A stretch of 64,000 nucleotides of DNA, taken from contig NC_079971.1 in the NCBI RefSeq assembly GCF_029852145.1, forward strand, positions 11,389,697-11,453,696, given 5' to 3'. The position numbers and the translations under genes are program-made. The notes under the pieces were generated by a model. That model was not told the origin of the DNA and searched no databases. It worked only from the letters and a program-made list of their open reading frames with translations. This DNA is from Microplitis mediator. Taxonomy: Eukaryota; Arthropoda; Insecta; Hymenoptera; Braconidae. Positions 33,391 through 45,009 of this stretch are shown here, one piece after another. Position 1 is the first letter of the stretch, and each line of letters opens with the position of its first letter.

Positions 33391-35303
33391 TGTAACAGGG
33401 AAAAATGAGTTATTTTATCGACCAAAATCGCGATTTTTCGCTGATAGTCATTTACCTTACCCGGAACTCCAAATGAGCAATTTAATGAGTTTTTCGACTT
33501 GTCGCCGGGCGCGCTGATTGAAAATACTCTTATGCTAGGACCAATCATAAATTAATAGAGGAGTGGTTTTCCGATAACAACCGAAGACTCTCGAGTAGAA
33601 TTATTAAAAACGCAAGACAGCAGCAGAGAGGACAGAACCGGCAGGGCCGGGATACCATCGAGACGTACACACGCCGAACCGGCAGAACCGGGTAACCAGC
33701 TAGACAACCGAACAGACCTCCAAAAGATCCAGACGCATAATCAACCAGATGAATGAGTAAACTGAAGGAGAAGTGCGAGAGACGAGAGTTATAAGACAAA
33801 AGGAACGTAGGAGACGGAGAAACAAAGGAACCTGACGAGACGAACCACGAGACGGAGACAAAGCCACCGGAAAACATCAAAAATAAAATCAGGTATTAAT
33901 GAAATCAATTTTTTAGGCCCAAGTCAGAATATTAATTTAATTCAATAAAAATACTTAGTCGTTCGTCAGGATAATCCGCATCTAGGCCCGTAATAAATTA
34001 ATTAGTGTAAATTTTGTTAAAATTAATTTAAGCCAGACGTTGTCTAAACGGATCCAGGCCCATCAGCTAGATCCAGCGCGTCGTTCACAATTCCAGGCCA
34101 TTGCCGGAATTATTGCGTCGTAGAAATTTCTAGGCCCATTGTGCGAGCACACGCCAGAAATTTCGGGGTCTAGTCCGAGTAAAATAAAAGTGATTAATTA
34201 ACATAGTTGAATAAAATTAAGTGAATAAATAAATTAAATTTATAAAGAACTGATAATAAATGAATGATCGATTCAACAGACGCGAAAAGTCAGAGATAAG
34301 ATTTAATTAATTAATAAATAAAATTATTAAATAATATCAATTAATAAATTACTGCAATAAGAAATGGAACAATAAGTAAATTAAATTATCATTAAAGAAA
34401 GAAATATTGCGTCAAGTGTCTGAACAGCAAAGAATCGAGGAAAGTCAAAAGTAGTCAGTAAAGCAAACTTTGAAGAATCGAGTGTGAATCGGGTAAACGT
34501 GGTAGTGGGATTTCTGACGTATATTTATTGCAGTTAAACATAATCATGGAGATAAAAGTAATAGTGAGACAATTAATTAAAAATTAATTAATTAATAAAA
34601 ATATCTTTAAACTAAATTTTAATTAATTAATTTTATAGTTGATGAAGGACGATTAATTGGTTGTATATTAATTGATTAGTAATTTTAAACGGTGAATTGA
34701 ATTGAAGGATTTTAATATTGGTAAAAGGAAAATTGTTAAAAGAATATGTGAGTTCAAAGTGAAAGTTAGTGTTAGTGATATTAAAAATTATTAGTGTTAA
34801 AATTACTTAGAGAGTCAAGGTGACCGCGTAAATTAATTGTTAAGGTAAAAGTCACGTAGAGGGTCTAGGGGACCATGCGAGAATAAAAATACGGTTTTAG
34901 CCACGTAGAGGGTCTTGGTGACCGCGTGGAGGATTAAGTTAAGGTTTAGTTACGTCGCGTGTGTGGGTATTAGAGTCCAGGGGACTTAGTGCGTGTGTGT
35001 GTGTGAAATGCCATAGGTAGTTGGCTGAATTAAGGTTTAGGAAATCGTCAAAGGTAGTTGACGGTAGTAATAAGATTTATAAAGGTTAATAAGGTTTATA
35101 AGTGTTATAAGGTCATATAAATAAAAGTTAAAATTGTTATTTTAAATAAAGTGTTAATTATAAATTATCCTTCCTCTTCCTTCTCTTACAAATCAATTTT
35201 TACAACGACCCTGATGATCTAAAATCCGGCTCTGGGAGGCCGTTATTACTTTCAGTGGCGCCCTTTGTAAGGACGACCAGAGTAGCAGCATAGCCCTGTT
35301 ATA
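33391..35303 (+). mobile_element. Solo LTR, 1.91 kb (TGTAACAGGG family), with 4-bp target duplication
   Basis: Starts TGTAACAGGG and ends CCCTGTTATA, flanked by acac on both sides (33387-33390 and 35304-35307). Near the 3' end is CAGTGGCGCCCTTTG followed by CGACCAGAGTAGC. A minus-strand relative at 60554-62184 has the same start, the same AGTGGCGCCCT and CGACCAGA motifs and its own 4-bp duplication, so the motif belongs to the LTR and is not a primer-binding site next to it. Internal degenerate GTCTAGGGGACC/GTCCAGGGGAC units occupy 34800-35000. No coding region. Confidence 0.75.
34800..35020 (+). repeat. Degenerate GAGGGTCTWGGGGACC subrepeats inside the LTR
   Basis: Units such as AGAGAGTCAAGGTGACCGCG, AGAGGGTCTAGGGGACCATG, AGAGGGTCTTGGTGACCGCG and AGAGTCCAGGGGACTTAGT recur every 55-70 bp. 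The minus-strand relative has equivalent CGTCCACCAGACGT / CGTCCACAGGACGT units (60880-61100). The cores are short imperfect palindromes (GTCC..GGAC). Confidence 0.6.
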
Positions 35304-36640
35304 ACACGTACAGTCATAGACACGTTCACACACATAAATACACATTGTAACATGTGAAAAATTTGACTTCGACTCGCGAATCAAAATTATCTAAAAATCA
35401 TGAATAGTTACCCGTTGAGCGATAAGTTTGATGACAGCTATGATCAAAATTGAGACTTTGACCGAGCAATCGACCCGAGGCTTAGATTGAAGAAAGATCC
35501 GATTGAGACTTCGAACGTAACTGCCACGTTCAGATATTTTGGACAGATTCAGTTTGTAGTCCAAGAACAATTAAGTCGTGAACAATAGTTGATGGTAAAC
35601 AATCATTTAAGTTTGTTTTATTGAACAATTGAACTAGCCGAAGCATCGACGCAAAAGTGATCAAGTGACTATCAAATGCTGCTCTTTGTGGAAGAAAGTT
35701 ATTAACTAATTAATGAATTGCGTATAATTTGAATGTAAGGATTCGAACAAGTGACCAAATACAATTAATTATTTTATTTTGATTTGGTTTGATTCAGAAA
35801 ACTGCGGATTATCTGTGTCTTATCAGTAACGACAGATAATTCGTGGCCATGTAAAATACTCTGACGTCATCTATCAGATATTCCGTTAAGGCGTGCGATT
35901 GTATGTGTGTGTCAAAAAAAAATAACCTAATATTTCATTCAAATTTATTAACTGAATTGTGGTAGTGAGTAAATGAATTAACCTTAAGTATTGTTAACGG
36001 TTGATCTTGGCTGGCTCGTATCCACCAGTCAAGGGTCCTCGTTACTAATTAATTCTTAATCTAGTTTAGTTATTTTATTTAATTTTTTTTTCTATTCAAT
36101 TTTTAGTCTTAATTTGTTGTTAATTGCATCTATTATATATATAAGTGAAAAATTTGTATTGCTGACATGCACTGTGTATGCGCGGAACTCCTCTGTCACT
36201 GAGCGGATACGCGGCCGGAAAAAAAACTTGATTTCTACGGGGTTGGAGAAAATAAAATAAAAAAAAATAGATTCGGGTTTATATTGAATAATATGTATTT
36301 AATTAAGATTTATTTTAGATAAATATAACAAGTTAAGTCGGGTCCCTGATAATCAATAAAGTATAAAGACAAAAGCCTCAAAAAATTTACCCACTTGTAG
36401 AGGGAAGAAAGAAAACCAGCAATTTATCGAAATGATGGATCTGATCAACTCACCGACAGTTGGTGACGTTACATCTTCTGATGAGATGGAACTGGATCAC
36501 AGCAAAACATCCGGGGACAACCACCACAACACTTATTAATCAACTTAAAATAATTTTATATATTTTACTAGTATTAAAATTATTTTATTATTTAGATTTC
36601 AACAGTAAACCTAATTAGATAAATTTAAGACTTTTAGTTT
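35304..36640. other. Flank with decayed coding-like pieces
   Basis: From 35401 a frame starting MNSYPLSDKFDDSYDQN meets a stop, resumes as DFDRAIDPRLRLKKDPIETS and continues through TFRYFGQIQFVVQEQLSREQ before the next stop. The amino-acid composition looks coding, and it could be a decayed gene or gag remnant. No motif is recognised. A short complete frame of 35 codons lies at 36432-36539 (listed separately). The rest is AT-rich. Confidence 0.3.
36432..36539 (+). other. Short acidic frame, 35 codons, unproven
   Basis: Begins MMDLINSPTVGDVTSSDEME and ends with HHNTY and TAA. Ser/Asp-rich composition resembles the tail exon of a nuclear or transposon protein. There is no clear acceptor, homolog or neighbour to support it. 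It may be the last exon of something now lost. Confidence 0.25.
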
Positions 36641-37739
36641 GTGTTACGTCCAGCTAATTGCTGAACGTTACATTTTATTGATATATTTTTTTTTTATATA
36701 ATTAAATTAATGCAGCGACCAGATTTTATTTTTTCTTTTTTTTCAAACAACTTAAAGCGATAAGACATAATGTAATTTTAATAGAATGCTTTTAAAAAAT
36801 TTAGGCTTGTTTGTTTTGACGTTCGTGAAATGCTAGAACAAACACCTAAATGTAATTTTAATGACCCCGCGAGTAATTGTAAAGGCCCAAAGGCCACCTG
36901 GAAACACTTTCCGTAGAAAAACCGAAAATATTTATCAACAAGAGCGTACGTAGAATAAGTAAGCAGTAAAAAAATTTTAGTTATAAAAAAAATACAATCT
37001 TAATCCCTTACTTTCCCTTTGAGTGCACTTTTGTCGAGACATCTCGGGATCGTAAAACAAATAGACAAATTAGATTTTAATGACAAAATAGGCATTAAGA
37101 AAATAAAAATTCAATAAATAATTTTTACTTTTTTAAAAACAAATAAAAGAATATTCAAATTAACAATTTCTCAACGTCAATTAAAAGAATCAAACAAATA
37201 ATTTCTAAACGTAATACTTTTAAAAACAAATAACAATTTATCAACTTCAATTAAAAGAATAACTAAGAAATTTAGTGAATAATTCCTAAACGTTTTAAAT
37301 AATTCTTACAAAAAAAATTATGAGTAATTTAAAATTTGAGATGGTAAATATAATTTTTGAATATTGTAAATTAGAGTCGGCTGACTAGCCACCTAATAAT
37401 ATTGTTGATAATTTTTATTTTTTGAATATTATAAATAGAGTCGGCTGATAGCCACCTATTTTTAGAGTCAAATTAGGATTTGATTCCAACATCATTAAAA
37501 TGTATTGAGGCAGAAATCGGTGTCAGTGATCAAAATTAAGATTTGAATGAGTTTTGACTTAGGTCAGAGCAATATATGAAATATCCGAAAAAAAAAATAA
37601 AAACTGGGTTTTTTGAATTTTTTGCGGATAATATGATTTAAACTAACGAACAAGTTACATAAAATTATATAGTGATCGAAAGAGACTATAAAGAGGAAGA
37701 GTTGGTATGATTTCAGACACATTTAGTACATTATATTTT
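36641..37739. other. AT-rich spacer with a small tandem duplication
   Basis: AGAGTCGGCTGACTAGCCACCTA (about 37371) recurs as AGAGTCGGCTGATAGCCACCTA (about 37437). A mirrored pair GTGTTACGTCCAGC / GCTGAACGTTACA occurs at 36641-36673. No gene seen. Confidence 0.35.
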
Positions 37740-38417
37740 GATTTATCCGGAAAAAATAACGTTTTATGTTATTTTTTTAACTTTTTAGCACCGATATCTT
37801 TCAAACTAATGAACCGATTTTGACTTTTGAGGTGTCAATCGGCGCGTTTTCTTGAATTCTAAAGCTGATACAAATTTGGAATCGATCTGTTTAGCTGTTT
37901 CGAAGACATTTGGAAAAACCCGTTTTTCACCATTTCCTTCTCCAACGATATCTCTCGAATAAATAAACCGATTGAGATGGTTAAGGCGGCGATCGACGCG
38001 TTTTATTAAGTTCTAGAGCTGATTAGATTTTGCAGTTGATCGTTAAACTCGTTTCGGAGAAATCACTAAAAAACTAAAAAAAAAATTTTTTTTTTTCGTA
38101 ATTCGTCAATATTTTTGAGTCTACTTGATCAAATGATCTGAAATTTTCAGGAAAGTTGACGGCCAACAAGCTCTTCCGATTGCCACCTTAAACATCCAAA
38201 TCGGTTCATTAGTTGAAAAGTTACCAAGAGTTTACACACACACCCACACACACACACATACATACAGACACTCGGACATCATTCTAAAAATAGTCAGAAT
38301 AGCTTCCTAGGACCTCAGAACGTCGACATCTGATGAAATTTCGATTTTCGCAAATCGGAGTGAAAACAATAACTTCCCGAATTTTCTAAAATTTACAATT
38401 TTCTTAGCGGGAAGTTA
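37740..38417 (+). repeat. Dispersed repeat family R, copy B
   Basis: Contains two internal copies of a unit running CGATATCTCTCGAATAAATAAACCG to GCGATCGACGCGTTTT..AGCTGAT. It then has the same 3' part as copy A, ending TTAGCGGGAAGTTAAAAA. A (CACA)n run lies at 38227-38265. It may start earlier, near 37570. Confidence 0.75.
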
Positions 38418-39170
38418 AAAATATAATGTTAACTAAAACTAATATTTTTAAATTAACAAATCATGATATTACAAAGTATAATAAATAAATTTAAACGATA
38501 AATATAAATGAATTAAAACAATAATTATAAATAAATCTAAACATTTAAGTTTAAAATATTGTTATAAGTAAAATATTGTACATGCGGGTGTATTCGTGGG
38601 TGCGCACGCACATAGGCTTACATGGGGCATGCCCTTACCGCTCTCCTAAGGTAAAAATCATAGAGAAAGGGAAAGGACCCATAGGAACTGTGCTCCGATT
38701 GGACACAGTTTTCCCCCAAAACAATACATTGAATAGACTAGATAAGAGATTGTAAAAAGAATCGTCGAACCAAAAATCGACACAGTTCGGCTCAATCCAG
38801 TCTAGTTCCGGGTCAGTAAGGATAGGAAAACTCAAGTGGTCTCACACTTAATTTCCATACTAGCTCAGCACTAGTTTCCTTATAGTAGATTTCATAGAAA
38901 TCTATCTTATGATTTTGTCCTCATGGTGGAATTTCCAAAGAATTTTGCTATAATATATCATAATTCATCGAGTAGGTTCCAAAAATACCATTGGTTCAAA
39001 AGTTTATATATGTATGTATTAGAGTGCATCATTCCGTTGCAACATTTTTTCTTCTTAAGTGCATGTAGAAAAAATCATAGTTCAACACAAAAAAAAATTT
39101 TCGCGCAAGAAAAAAAAATCCAAGTCGATTACAGACCTAGCTCATTGAAAAATTCGATTTTCCCGTTTAA
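38418..39170. other. AT-rich spacer and unassigned unique-looking segment
   Basis: The stretch 38580-38900 is G+C-richer and has a 66-codon minus-strand frame (38635-38835) that I do not recognise and do not regard as a gene. The remainder is AT-rich. Confidence 0.3.
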
Positions 39171-39830
39171 ATAACACGGGAAAAATTTTGTTATTAGCTT
39201 TAAGTATTATTAACTCATTAAACAAATTAATAGATCGAATAGACAAATACATATTTTTGTAGGAAATTGAACGCTCCACAAAAAATGTCGATTATCATTT
39301 TTCGATAAATCCATCTGTTCAAAAGTTATTGAAGCTCGAAGTAAAGTTGGAGATCGTTTTACTTTTCCTGTGAAACTATCAGACTTATCACAAAATGTTA
39401 TAGGATCTTTTTTGTTGAAAAATTTATTTTCTACAAATTATTTTGAGTAAAGTTTTTTCAAATTCCGCATCGTTTTTGTAGTTATTTCCATTTTAATGTC
39501 GAGCTCTTGAAATCGATCAGAACCACTTATTTAAGAGCTTGAAATTAAAATGGAAATAACTAGAAAACGATGCGGAATTTGAAAAAACTTTGCTGATAAT
39601 AATTTGTAGAGAATAAATTGTCAACACAAAAGATTCTACTTTTGTGATAAGTCTGATAGTTTCGCCGGTAAAGTAAAAAGATCTCCAACTTTACTTCTAG
39701 CTCTAATAACTTTTGAACAGATAGATTTATCGAAAAATGATAATTGACGTTTTCTGTAGAGCGTTCAGTTTCCTACAAAAATATGTATTTGTCTATGGAT
39801 GTATTGGATGTAAATCCCGTGTAAAAAAAA
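39171..39830. mobile_element. Foldback element, about 0.66 kb, related to 4440-5459
   Basis: Left AACACGGGAAAAATTT is mirrored by AATCCCGTGTAAAAA on the right. Arms such as ACAAATACATATTTTTGTAG / CTACAAAAATATGTATTTGT and AAATTCCGCATCGTTTTTGT / GAAAACGATGCGGAATTTG pair across a turn near 39515. Sequence is clearly shared with the foldback at 4440-5459, more diverged. The outer border on the left (perhaps near 39020) is unclear. Confidence 0.7.
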
Positions 39831-39899
39831 AATGTCAAAAAAAGGTTAAAAAAGTGTTGACTATTGTAAAGTTCAAAACGTGACACAACGACGAACTTT

Positions 39900-41880
39900 T
39901 TTTGAACACTTTTTAAACTTCTAAAATTGAAGGAAGTAGAAAAAGTTTTCCCTAATTGTATAATTGAACGTTTTTTTAATCATTTAAAAACTAATTTATT
40001 TTTAGCTGAATTTATTTATGTTCGAAAAACGATTAAAAAAAAACCAATTTTAAACAGTTTTTGAACGTTTTTTGATCTTTTTTCTAACTAATTTCTGATT
40101 CCGTCTACGGAGCATTTACAGCTGAATTTATTTATGTTCAGAAAACGTTTGAAAAAACAGAATTTTAAACAGTTTTCTAACGTTTTTTGGTCTTTTTTCT
40201 AATGCTCTTCTAATCACGTCTACACTGCATTTGCAGCTGAATTTATATATGTTCGGAAAACGTTCGAAAAAACAGAATTTTAAACAGTTTTTGAACGTTT
40301 TTTGATCTTTTTTCTAACGAATTTCTGATTCCGTCTACACTGCATTTGCAGCTGAATTTATTTATGTTCGAAAAACGTTTAAAAAAAACGAATTTTAAAC
40401 AGTTTTTGAACGTTTTTTGATCTTTATTCTAACTAATTTCTGATTCCGTCTACGGAGCATTTGCAGCTGAATTTATTTATGTTCAGAAAACGTTTGAAAA
40501 AACAGAATTTTAAACAGTTTTTGAACGTTTTTTGATCTTTTTTCTAACGACTTTCTGATTCCGTCTACACTGCATTTGCAGCTGAATTTATTTATGTTCG
40601 AAAAACGATTAAAAAAACGAATTTTAAACAATTTTTGAACGTTGTTTTATCTTTTTTCTAACGAATTTCTGATTCCGTCTACGGAGCATTTGCAGCTGAA
40701 TTTATTTATGTTCGAAAAACGTTTAAAAAAAACGAATTTTAAACAGTTTTTGAACGTTTTTTGATCTTTATTCTAACGAATTTCTGATTCCGTCTACACT
40801 GCATTTGCAGCTGAATTTATTTATGTTCAAAAAACGTTTAAAAAAACCGAATTTTAAACAGTTTTTGAACGTTTTTTGATCTTTTTTGTAACGAATTTCT
40901 GATTCCGTCTACACTGCATTTGCAGCTGAATTTATTTATGTTCGAAAAACGATTAAAAAAACGAATTCTAAACAGTTTTTGAACGTTTTTTGATCTTTTT
41001 TCTAACGACTTTCTGATTCCGTCTACACTGCATTTGCAGCTGAATTTATTTATGTTCGAAAAACGATTAAAAAAACCAATTTTAAACAAATTTTGAACGT
41101 TTTTTGATCTTTTTTATAACGAATTTCTGATTCCGTCTACACTGCATTTGCAGCTGAATTTATTTATGTTCGAAAAACGATTAAAAAAACGAATTTTAAA
41201 CAGTTTTTGAACGTTTTTTTATCTTTTTTCTAACGAATTTCTGATTCCGTCTACGGAACATTTGCAGCTGAATTTATTTATGTTCGAAAAATGATTAAAA
41301 AAAACCAATTTTAAACAGTTTTTGAACGTTTTTTGATCTTTTTTCTAACTAATTTCTGATTCCGTCTACGGAGCATTTACAGCTGAATTTATTTATGTTT
41401 AGAAAACGTTTGAAAAAACAGAATTTTAAACAGTTTTCTAACGTTTTTTGGTCTTTTTTCTAATGCTCTTCTAATCACGTCTACACTGCATTTGCAGCTG
41501 AATTTATTTATGTTCGAAAAACGATTAAAAAACGAATTTTAAACAGTTTTTGAACGTTTTTTTATCTTTTTTCTAACGAATTTCTGATTCCGTCTACGGA
41601 GCATTTGCAGCTGAATTTATTTATGTTCGAAAAACGTTTAAAAAAAACGAATTTTAAACAGTTTTTGAACGTTTTTTGATCTTTATTCTAACGAATTTCT
41701 GATTCCGTCTACACTGCATTTGCAGCTGAATTTATTTATGTTCGAAAAACGATTAAAAAAACCAATTTTAAACAGTTTTTGAACGTTTTTTTATCTTTTT
41801 TCTGATGCTCTTCTAATCATGTCTACAAAGTATTTGTAGCTGAATTTATTTGTTTCAAAAAAATCGTATTTCGAATGGTT
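39900..41880. repeat. Satellite, about 118-bp monomer, some 16 copies
   Basis: The monomer contains TTTCTGATTCCGTCTACACTG, CATTTGCAGCTGAATTTATT, ATGTTCGAAAAACG and TTTTAAACAGTTTTTGAACG. Copies recur every 115-121 bp from about 39985 to 41870. Two monomer subtypes differ at TCTACACTGCA against TCTACGGAGCA and alternate irregularly. Edge copies are more diverged, as expected for unequal exchange. Short frames on either strand are by-products. Confidence 0.9.
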
Positions 41881-41934
41881 TTTAAACACTTTTTCTTATT
41901 ATTTTTCATATGGTTCTTTGATATTGATTTAGTG

Positions 41935-42720
41935 GGTGAATTTCTTTACTTACCGTTGATTTTGAGCTCACAGAGCTCGAAACTGTAATTCTGCGTAAAT
42001 TTTTGAAAACCCCTCCAGATCAAAACTTTCTTATTTTTTTGTTAATATTGACAAAAATACAAAAAAAATAGAATCGGCCCATTACTGGGTCGTGAATGGC
42101 TGCCAATTTTCAAGCATCGGCCGAAGATCGGATAATAACGGTATGCCAAACATGGCAGTCGCAAGCATTGGCCAATCATGACAATCAATCATCCGCCAAA
42201 GCTTGGTATCAAGAGTACTAGATCAAAACCGTTGACTAACGAACGGCGGTTAATTGTGCTCCGTTTTTATAAGCAAAAAGACGACTGATAATGATTCACC
42301 ATGCACGGGCCAGTATAGTTAACGATTTATCGACCAATCATTGCAAGCCGGGCATCGGCCGATCTATGGGAAAATTTTGAAGCTCGGCGACTTTGTATGG
42401 GAAGCCATGAAAGTATATTAATTTCGGAAAAAGTAACTTTTGTCTCAAAATATTTTTATACCGCTGCTTTGCGACAGCAGAAAGAGCTTGTTGATACTTT
42501 AGGATAATTAAATTTTGAGATATATCGGTCATGTAGTTCAAAAGTTGTGCAACAGATTCTATCAAAAAACAAATCATCTTCATATCCGTTGAATATCTCG
42601 GAAACTATGAGGCCAATCTAATTAAAAATACAATAAGTTCAAAGTCTTGATGAACCCTTTGGATTGCTATAGAGCAACCAAATCAGTTTTTTTGTTCGGC
42701 CTTCGGCCCCTGTATGTAAC
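41935..42720. repeat. 5' end of repeat family R plus a CATCGGCCGAT word block
   Basis: TTACCGTTGATTTTGAGCTC then AGAGCTCGAAAC resembles the start of R copy C (TTCCCGCTGTTTTCGAGCTC). From 42070 to 42370 follow shuffled ATCGGCC, GGCCAATCATG, GCAAGC and CCGATC words. The end (42590-42720) resembles R vocabulary again (GAATATCTCGGAAACTATGA). Probably an R relative with a word-block inside it. Confidence 0.45.
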
Positions 42721-42847
42721 CCTACGACTTGTGCTGAAAACATTGCACTCGCCACATAAAGACTATCTTAGTAGACTAACTATGCAATATACTATTTTTT
42801 AATCGTTTTGAATCGATTTGAATCATTTCTTTTAATCAGGAACGCAT

Positions 42848-42864
42848 ACACACACACACACACA

Positions 42865-42914
<50 letters not shown>

Positions 42915-42925
42915 ATATATATACT
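42848..42925. repeat. (CA)n/(TA)n microsatellite
   Basis: ACACACACACACACAC followed by about 20 TA units. Confidence 0.95.
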
Positions 42926-43329
42926 GGCCAATAATTTATTAGAAATAAGTTATTTTTTATTGACATCACATACAAATTACTGATGTTATTAATGTACGTC
43001 ATTCACAATGCCTCTTCCCCTTGTATACAAAATCTTTTAGACGAAACTTTTTTTTCATTTCATTTTTTCTGCTTTGCGTTTCATTTTCTCTTTTTTTCTT
43101 TTTCGATTTTTCAGTACGTACTTTTTTTTGTTTTCGATTTTCTGCCATCTTTTTATTTTTTTTTTTTTTTCTCAAATTTTATTCTTATTGAGCAGCACAT
43201 CGTTGTTATTACCTTTCTAAATTCTCTCTCTTTCAATCGATTTTCCTTTTTGCAATTTTGGTGAACATAATCTAAGCAAACAAATTTGAAGCCACTTTTT
43301 AGTTTTAATAATTATTCATAATATAATTT

Positions 43330-43625
43330 ACAATAACCTGATGAAAAATGTTTATATCCAAGTGTATATAATTGGATCCAAACAGTCAGATATGCTTGGA
43401 TCCAAATTTCGGCGCGATCCAAGCGGATCCAAACAGATCTGACAGTATCCAAAGAGATCTCAATATATCTAATTATATTCAAACAGATCTTAAAATATCA
43501 AAAGGCTCCAATCAGATCTCAAAATGTCCAAAGAAATCCAAATAGATCTCACTATATCCACGAATGTATGAGTGTATTCAAGCAAATCTGCGTAAATGTC
43601 GATCTTTAAAGAAATCTACATAGAT
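43330..43625. repeat. Word-shuffle block GATCCAAACAGATCT
   Basis: Some fifteen variants of GGATCCAAACAGATCTSA, TATCCAAAGAGATCTCA and CAAATAGATCTCA. Complementary words (TTGGATATAAGCATATCTGC, TTGGATCTGACC) fill 44690-44990, so the blocks flank the G-rich element at 43635-44543. That element may have been inserted into a single word-shuffle element. Confidence 0.6.
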
Positions 43626-43634
43626 TTAAGCACA

Positions 43635-44543
43635 TTGGGGAAGGGGGGAGCAAAAGGGGGTAGGGTAGGCAAAACGGGGTACCCCCAAAATTTTATGGAA
43701 AAAAAAAAAATTTTTTTTTTTCATCTGATTACTATAAATCCGATATATTTGCGTATTTTTATCCCTACGCATGTTTACCTAGGGCAAAATGGACCAGCCG
43801 GAAAATCTGAAATCATAATTCTTTAATATTGTTCTCGTAAAATTAAAAAAAATTAAATATCTTAATCCATTTTTCGACTGATTTTTTACAGCTGGGGCAA
43901 ATTCGGTCACTAAAAATATTCGAAAATAATATTTTATTTTTTAATTGATAAAATTTTTTAAGTAATTCCAAATAATCTGTAATTAAAAAAATCTAAAAAC
44001 ACGCTTTTTGGGTTCAAAATAATGACAAATACGAAATATGGAATTGTTTTTTTTTATTAAATAACAATTAGTAATTAAGCTAATCGAGGGGAAACGATTT
44101 ATTACACCTAAAAAAATTTTTTTTGAGTATTAGAGAACCAAAAATAGTTGTCAAGATAAAGAAATACATTCTTAATGATGAAAACAATTAAAAAAAAAAA
44201 AAATTCTCATTTTTTGGAAAGAGGCCTCTCTGCCCCACAAAAAATTTTTTTTTTTGCCTCCGTATCCACCAATGATGTGAAATGTAATTTTTCTATATGT
44301 ATATTACATATAAAAAATTTAATTTACTGAAATTTGATCAATTTTCAGAAATTTTTTTTTCCAACTTTTTTTAAGGGTACCCCTTTTCGCCCGCCAAAAA
44401 AAAAATTTTATTTTGCAGCGGCAGCTAAAAATTTTGTCTATTTACCTTGAATGCCAATAAAAACAAAAAGATTTAGCGTATTTTAGTCCTCGAAAACAGT
44501 ATTTCCTTAGGTACCCCCTTTTGCCCCTTCTCCCCTTCCCCTA
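43635..44543. mobile_element. G-rich MITE (GGGGCAAAAC family), copy 3, longest
   Basis: Starts TTGGGGAAGGGGGGAGCAAA and ends CCCCTTCTCCCCTTCCCCTATA, an imperfect inverted pair. Carries AGGCAAAACGGGGTACCCCC near the left and GGTACCCCCTTTTGCCCC near the right, so the signature itself is inverted. Non-coding. Confidence 0.65.
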
Positions 44544-44689
44544 TATCTAAAGAAGTTTCACTGCAATATCAAGTATATGATTTAAATAACGTCAGATATT
44601 CGTGTATAATTAGACAAATAACTCTGTATTTAATGTTTTATTCGCAGTAGAACCCCGACAGCTCGACGATTCAGGAGCCTTACCTGTAT

Positions 44690-44990
44690 ATAAATATTAT
44701 TGGATCTGACCAAACATGACTACATATAGACACACATTTTTGGATATAGTCATAAATTCTTGGATATAAGTATATCTGCTTGGATATGAATTATTTTTGC
44801 ATCTATATACCCACATACAGTTGGGTCTGAACAGATATAACTATATGTACTTGTATATGCTTGGATATAAGCATATCTGCATAGATATCAATTATATATG
44901 CTTATATCTAGCAAGATCAAATATTTGGATGTCTTTGGATATAAACAGATACAACGAGATCCAGATATATCTAGTTGGATAAAAACATTT
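44690..44990. repeat. Word-shuffle block TTGGATATAAGCATATCTGC
   Basis: See 43330-43625. Repeats of CTTGGATATRA, CATATCTGCATRGATAT and GATCTGACC. Confidence 0.6.
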
Positions 44991-45009
44991 TTTATCGGGA
45001 AGAGATTGC

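Noticed and set aside
33335..33880. Short frames at the start of the long LTR
   Set aside because: Inside the LTR, unsupported by motif, and not conserved in the minus-strand relative as far as I can see.
35245..35265. TGGCGCCC as a primer-binding site marking the LTR end
   Set aside because: The minus-strand relative has the same motif well inside the LTR, and 4-bp duplications in both copies place the border some 50-70 bp further out.
40838..41089. Minus-strand frame with repeated NRFSNINKFSCKCSVDGIR-like motif
   Set aside because: It lies wholly in the 118-bp satellite. The repeated peptide is the monomer translated, and neighbouring monomers break the frame.
42983..43264. Phe-rich + strand frame, 93 codons
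   Set aside because: T-rich low-complexity DNA; composition is entirely explained by poly-T.
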